From Candidatus Hydrogenedentota bacterium (GTDB lineage Bacteria > Hydrogenedentota > Hydrogenedentia > Hydrogenedentales > SLHB01): a DNA stretch of 10,084 bases. A model generated the notes under the pieces. That model did no database searches and was not told where the DNA came from. It worked only from the letters and a program-made list of their open reading frames with translations. The position numbers and the translations under genes were made by a program. Numbering within the stretch: the first letter of the stretch is position 1; each line of letters begins with the position of its first letter. Below are positions 6,518-10,084 of the stretch, in pieces. The DNA is taken from positions 1 to 10,084 of the forward strand of contig PUOI01000381.1 in the NCBI GenBank assembly GCA_003552765.1. Direction: 5' to 3'.

Positions 6518-7393
6518 ATGGGAAACCCAACGTCATCCGAACACTCCCTTCCCGGGGCCGTCGTCGTAACGGGCGCATCCACGGGGATTGGGGCGGCGTG
6601 TGTGGCAGAGCTGCACCAGCGCGGCTACCATGTCTTCGCGGGCGTGCGCAAAAGCGAGGATGGCGAACGCCTTCAGCGGGAGGTCTCCGAGACCGTCGAA
6701 CCGGTCTACATTGATGTGCTTGATGTAGAGTCCATCCGGAAGGCGGCGGACTTGGTCCGGGATCGGGTGGGGGAAGCGGGCTTGCGGGGATTGGTGAACA
6801 ATGCCGGAATTGTCATCTCGCTGCCGGTGGAATTCTTTCCCTTGAACGAGTTCCGGCGCCAGATGGAGGTCAACTTCACTGGCCAGATCGCCGTTACCCA
6901 AGCCTTTCTTCCGTTGCTTCGCATGGCGCGGGGCCGCATTGTGAACATAAGTTCCCTGACCGCCCACGTGACGGCCCCCTTCAGCGGCGCGTACGGCGCG
7001 TCGAAATCCGCCCTCGAATCCGTCAGCTCCGCCATGCGCATGGAGCTGAAACCTTGGGGCATCGATGTCATCTGCATCGAGCCCGGCAGCGTGGCCACGC
7101 CCATTTGGACCAAGTCCACGGACACGGCGGAACAGCTCGTGGAAGCTTTGCCGGAAGAGGCCGAGGCCTTGTACGGGGAGCGTCACCAAATCTTCGGAGA
7201 ACGCGCGAAAGAAACCGGGGCGCGGGGCATCCCCCCCAGCCATGTAGCCCAGGCCGTTGTCCGCGCCCTTGAAGTCCGCAAGCCGCGCGCGCGTTATGTC
7301 GTGGGATCGGACGCGCGATTCGTGTTGCTTTTGGCCAAGGTACTGCCGCAGCGCTGGATGGAGGCGCTCACGCTCAAGGCCCTCAGGATGTGA
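6518..7393 (+). CDS. Short-chain dehydrogenase/reductase (classical SDR)
   Basis: A 291-residue classical SDR with a Rossmann fold. The cofactor motif TGASTGIG is at 18-25, NNAG at 94-97, and the active-site tetrad is Asn119 (in EVNFTG), Ser146 (in NISS), Tyr159 and Lys163 (YGASK). 'IEPGSVATP' at 187-195 is the usual PG motif after the active site. 'MELKPWGIDVICIEPGSV' and the long C-terminal tail resemble the retinol/17-beta-hydroxysteroid dehydrogenase-like branch rather than FabG. The enzyme should be an NAD(P)-dependent alcohol/ketone oxidoreductase. The arginine at 44 in 'AGVRK' hints at NADP but does not settle it. Substrate unknown. It lies 12 bases behind gspF and has only a weak GGGGT ribosome-binding site, so it may be translated from the gsp transcript. 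It has no obvious functional tie to secretion. It converges with the kinase gene 29 bases away. Confidence 0.9.
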   Translation: MGNPTSSEHSLPGAVVVTGASTGIGAACVAELHQRGYHVFAGVRKSEDGERLQREVSETVEPVYIDVLDVESIRKAADLVRDRVGEAGLRGLVNNAGIVISLPVEFFPLNEFRRQMEVNFTGQIAVTQAFLPLLRMARGRIVNISSLTAHVTAPFSGAYGASKSALESVSSAMRMELKPWGIDVICIEPGSVATPIWTKSTDTAEQLVEALPEEAEALYGERHQIFGERAKETGARGIPPSHVAQAVVRALEVRKPRARYVVGSDARFVLLLAKVLPQRWMEALTLKALRM

Positions 7394-7422
7394 CGGCGCA
7401 ATGAGCAGCCGCTTCACCCGCC

Positions 7423-9126
7423 CTAAATCCGCCGGGCTCCCGCCACGCTGACGTTCGTGACCACGGCATCCGCCGCCATCGCGCGGGACAACGGCGCCTC
7501 GAAGCCCGCGAGGCCGGCATACGCCGTCGAGCCCAAGTACTCCCTCATGCGATCCGCGATCGCGCCGGCCCGCGCCGCCGGACACAAGGCAAGCACGGAG
7601 CCCGCGATGCCGGCGCCCGTCAGACACGCGCCCAATGCGCCGGCGCGAAGGGCCTCGTTCGTGAGCGCGTCCAGGGCGGGGCTACTGGCGCCATAGGCTC
7701 CTGGGATTTCGTGGAGGGGCGTTTGGCGCAGCCGATGGGCCTCAAGCGTCTTCTCGTTGAGTTCGGAGACGAAGGATTCGCCGTTGGCCTTGATGACGCG
7801 ATCGCCATCGTGGCCGCGTGTCATGAGCCTTCCCGCGGCTTCCCAGGCGCCCGAGTGCAGCAGTTCCGGAAACACACGCGCCCGCTCGGACTCAGCGAGA
7901 CCAAACACAAGAGGACCGCGCAAGTTGATCGCTGTCGGCTGTTGGGGGGGCTCCAAATGGCCGAAGTACGTCTCAAAAGCCTCGGTGAAGCGCGGGAGAT
8001 CGTACCGTTTCTTGATGGCGGAGAGCGCGATTTCGTCCGGAATGCGCTGCAACAGTTTGTAAAGGAGATCGTAGCCGCCCCAAGGCGCGAGCCGGGGTTC
8101 GGCGAAATCGCTCAGATACGCGGTTTCGCCGCATACTTCCTCGGCCAACCCCTCGGCCGCCATCTCCTGACGAAGCACTTCCAGCGCCAACGAATATGCG
8201 AACCGGTTGCGGCTGTAGGCCAGGCTTCCCGCGCCACTTAGGTTCCGGCGGGTGTGGGAATTGATGACCAAGAGGCGGAGTTCATCCGGAAAAGGCGCGT
8301 GCGCCATACCGCGCGTGTCAGGCGTGCGGCCGCACAGCGCCCCATGAACCACATGCCCCCCCGTTCCAAGCACAACCGCCGCCTGGTCGCAGGTCCCGGT
8401 GCGCGCGCCCGTGTACCATTCCGCGTCGCGGGCGGCGTAAATCAGCTGGTCCGGCGGCAGCGAGCGCCCGTGAATTTCGAGCGCGGCCAGGAGAAGCGCG
8501 GTGCATACGGCGGCGGAAGAACTCAGCGCGGCGCCGGGCGGGATATCGCCCGCGACGGCGGCCCGTAATCCAGGCGGAGCGGCTTCGGGAAAACGGTGTT
8601 GGGCGGAGAGCATCGCGCCAAGCACATAATGCCGCCAGCTGCCTGGGGCCTGGCGCAGCGCGCGGCGGGCCACATCGGATTCGAGGAAGGCTTGCCAATC
8701 GCAACCGATGCTCTCGTGAGCCCAATCGCCGAGATGCGCCATGACCGGGGGATAATCGGGGTCGACGTTGACGGCGTGGACCTCTCCCGCCGGGGCGGGT
8801 CCCGCCGCAACCACAATCTCCCGCTGATGGGTCATCAGATTCAAGTAGCCGCCGTGCGTGTCCACGTGCATGCCGCGAAGATTGACGCGGCCCGGAGCGC
8901 GAAACAGCGCCATGGGCGCGTCGCCGAATGCAGTCTCAAAACAGGCCGTGGCCTTCCGGAGCAGACAGACGCGCTCTGTCACAATATTGGAAGCGGTCCC
9001 GTATATGGGCTCAAGGGCCGCACGCAACTCGCCGGTGTTTTCACCCAGCCATTGCCGCCAGTGCGAGGCCGGGCGAAGTTTCAAATGACTGTTTTCGATC
9101 GCCTCGTTACACAACGCGCGACACAT
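7423..9126 (-). CDS. Galactokinase-like GHMP sugar kinase, non-canonical
   Basis: A 567-residue GHMP kinase. Motif 1 is RAPGRVNLRGMHVDTHGG (76-93), motif 2 GDIPPGAALSSSAA (193-206, the phosphate loop), and motif 3 LTGAGIAGSVLAL (502-514). 'GTCDQ' at 244-248 supplies the galactokinase catalytic Asp (Asp247), and 'NSHTRRNLSGAGSLAYSRNR' (289-308) matches the galactokinase region after it. The family transfers ATP phosphate to a sugar C1 hydroxyl. The usual signature GRVNLIGEHTDYN reads GRVNLRGMHVDTH here: the sugar-binding Glu is Met86 and Tyr is Thr90, while His87 and Asp89 are kept. True galactokinases are about 390 residues; this one has a longer N-terminus and an extra segment at about 330-450. 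The sugar may therefore not be galactose. ATG 9126 is used; an AGGAAG lies 12-13 bases upstream. No sugar-pathway gene sits beside it. Confidence 0.85.
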   Translation of the reverse strand: MCRALCNEAIENSHLKLRPASHWRQWLGENTGELRAALEPIYGTASNIVTERVCLLRKATACFETAFGDAPMALFRAPGRVNLRGMHVDTHGGYLNLMTHQREIVVAAGPAPAGEVHAVNVDPDYPPVMAHLGDWAHESIGCDWQAFLESDVARRALRQAPGSWRHYVLGAMLSAQHRFPEAAPPGLRAAVAGDIPPGAALSSSAAVCTALLLAALEIHGRSLPPDQLIYAARDAEWYTGARTGTCDQAAVVLGTGGHVVHGALCGRTPDTRGMAHAPFPDELRLLVINSHTRRNLSGAGSLAYSRNRFAYSLALEVLRQEMAAEGLAEEVCGETAYLSDFAEPRLAPWGGYDLLYKLLQRIPDEIALSAIKKRYDLPRFTEAFETYFGHLEPPQQPTAINLRGPLVFGLAESERARVFPELLHSGAWEAAGRLMTRGHDGDRVIKANGESFVSELNEKTLEAHRLRQTPLHEIPGAYGASSPALDALTNEALRAGALGACLTGAGIAGSVLALCPAARAGAIADRMREYLGSTAYAGLAGFEAPLSRAMAADAVVTNVSVAGARRI

Positions 9127-9223
9127 TTGGCGTCATCACTTCCTTATCTTCCACGCATGGGAGCAAGCGTGCGTTCTTCTTGCATGTACCTGAGCCAAAA
9201 CGGTGATCCCCGAAGCCGGAAAG

Positions 9224-9253
9224 CTTATAGCAGATGCCGCCGCAAAAAGGCAA
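9224..9253 (-). promoter_or_regulatory. Candidate promoter for the sugar kinase gene
   Basis: On the minus strand, TTGCCT (9248-9253), an 18-base spacer and TATAAG (9224-9229). The -10 matches five of six consensus bases, the -35 four of six. It would give a leader of about 90 bases before ATG 9126. Confidence 0.4.
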
Positions 9254-9460
9254 AGCCCATTCAGCTATTTGCCAGAGTCTTTCGCAGCTAGCAAATGATG
9301 TCCCCGATTATCGCAGACTGAGTACCATGCCTAGGGAATACTGAGCTGCAATCCAAATGTTCGGGGTGTTGTAGCAAGGGGTTCAAAATGGAGTCTCGGT
9401 TCTCTTGCGGATGCTGCTCTCCAGGATGCGGGCAATCCACAAATCCCGTTCAGGCCGGGA

Positions 9461-9478
9461 ATACGCCGCGCGGCGTAT
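9461..9478. repeat. Perfect 18-bp palindrome
   Basis: ATACGCCGCGCGGCGTAT reads identically on both strands, with no central spacer. It lies 68 bases upstream of the -35 of the promoter at 9546-9575. It may be a regulator-binding site or a decayed structured repeat; the sequence alone does not decide. Confidence 0.6.
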
Positions 9479-9545
9479 CCGCGGACAAACCCGCGCTCGC
9501 TAATATGCAGCAGCCGTTCCAGGAACCTTATGAGACGATCCGCCG

Positions 9546-9575
9546 TTGACAGAAGCTCTCGCTTCGCGCTATACT
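9546..9575 (+). promoter_or_regulatory. Strong sigma70-type promoter for the FabH-like gene
   Basis: TTGACA (9546-9551, full consensus), an 18-base spacer and TATACT (9570-9575, five of six). The predicted transcript starts near 9582, leaving a leader of about 165 bases before ATG 9750. GTTCCAGGAAC (9516-9526) lies just upstream of the -35. Confidence 0.65.
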
Positions 9576-9749
9576 CCCCCCTACCTTTCTGGGGAACGGC
9601 AAGAATCCGTCAAGGGTTGCTTGAATTTGGAAAAACTGGAACAAGCTTTAGGGCTGGCCGAGCAATAAGCCGGGCTTCGCGTGAACGGGATCGCCGGAGT
9701 CGCGCTTATGTCACTCAACCAGCCCCTTTTTAGCGAGTGGGAGATAACC

Positions 9750-10084
9750 ATGCCGCACGTGTACAAAGATATCCCGGCGCGAATCGCCGCCACAGGCTCC
9801 TACCTTCCGGAGCGGGTGGTGGCCAACCATGAGCTTGCCGGCTTGGAGTCCACTAATGGAGCAGTCGAACGTTTGCTGGGCGCGGTGGAACGGCGCGCGG
9901 CCGGTGAAAACGAAACCTGTTCGGACATGATTACGGCGGCGGCGCGGGACGTGCTCGAACGCGCCGAGGTTGGGCCGGAGCAACTCGACCGCATCCTGGT
10001 CAGCACCACGCCGGGGGACTACTTTGAACCTTCCACTGCTAGCGTGGTGCAACACAAGCTTGGCGCCCACTGTCCGGCCATGGA
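9750..10084 (+). CDS. FabH-like 3-oxoacyl-ACP synthase III, N-terminal part (cut by window end)
   Basis: An open frame of 111 codons runs off the window end. It matches the N-terminus of the ketoacyl synthase III family: 'RIAATGSYLPERVVANHEL' at 11-29, 'AAARDVLERAEVGPEQLDRILVST' at 63-86, then 'PSTASVVQHKLGAHCPAM' at 94-111. In FabH the last segment precedes the catalytic Cys, which would lie just beyond the edge. The family condenses an acyl-CoA with malonyl-ACP, starting fatty acid synthesis. Relatives make secondary metabolites, olefins (OleA) or HMG-CoA, so the exact role is open. 'LLGAVERRAAGENET' stands where FabH has 'TGI..RR.A...E'; the usual TGI is replaced. Start chosen at ATG 9750 (GGAG 6 bases upstream), which places the first beta strand as in FabH. 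An in-frame ATG at 9708, also with a GGAG, would add 14 residues. Confidence 0.85.
   Translation, partial: MPHVYKDIPARIAATGSYLPERVVANHELAGLESTNGAVERLLGAVERRAAGENETCSDMITAAARDVLERAEVGPEQLDRILVSTTPGDYFEPSTASVVQHKLGAHCPAM

Larger units (their letters stand above)
9127..9749. other. Divergent intergenic region between the sugar kinase and the FabH-like gene
   Basis: About 620 bases with no gene I can support. It contains a candidate promoter for each flanking gene, a perfect 18-bp palindrome (9461-9478) and a short dyad GTTCCAGGAAC (9516-9526) just upstream of the plus-strand promoter. The leader between 9582 and 9708 includes a 15-codon frame (9621-9668) that starts only with TTG, so I do not call it a gene. 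No tRNA, transposase remnant or terminator was recognised. Confidence 0.5.

Noticed and set aside
7394..7422. Bidirectional terminator between the converging SDR and kinase genes
   Set aside because: The 29-base gap contains no stem of useful length and no T-run on either strand.
9621..9668. Leader peptide ahead of the FabH-like gene
   Set aside because: Only a TTG start is available for 15 codons, with no runs of regulatory codons and no attenuator hairpin.

Overview
The window is GC-rich bacterial DNA with tightly packed genes, some separated by long gaps that hold stem-loop repeats. It encodes a type II secretion system (so a diderm), a pyruvoyl-dependent arginine decarboxylase of a kind common in archaea and scattered through PVC-type bacteria, and structured intergenic repeats. 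Together these suggest a planctomycete, Lentisphaerae or Hydrogenedentes-like genome. This placement is an inference; the window has no rRNA or other phylogenetic marker.

Layout. Bases 1-499 (minus) hold the N-terminal part of an AAA/SMC-like ATPase with a clear Walker A motif, cut by the window edge. Bases 500-1210 contain no gene but include a large imperfect palindrome (about 648-890) built of nested hairpins. Bases 1211-2652 (minus) are a two-gene polyamine operon: pyruvoyl arginine decarboxylase (pdaD), then agmatinase (speB). They would convert arginine to agmatine and then to putrescine plus urea. A 370-base divergent region (2653-3022) carries an inverted repeat that overlaps a candidate promoter.

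Bases 3023-6505 (plus) are a type II secretion/pilus-type cluster: a GspI-like pseudopilin, GspJ, GspK and, after a spacer with three stacked hairpins, the membrane platform protein GspF. The ATPase (GspE), major pseudopilin (GspG) and secretin (GspD) are not in the window. A short-chain dehydrogenase (6518-7393) follows 12 bases behind gspF and may be co-transcribed. It converges with a large galactokinase-like GHMP kinase (7423-9126, minus) whose sugar-binding signature is not that of a normal galactokinase. After a roughly 620-base gap with a good sigma70-type promoter, the window ends inside a FabH-like ketoacyl synthase (from 9750, plus).

The clearest functional units are the arginine-to-putrescine pair and the gspI-J-K-F cluster. 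The most unusual items are the 243-base palindromic element, the hairpin trio between gspK and gspF, and the non-canonical sugar kinase.
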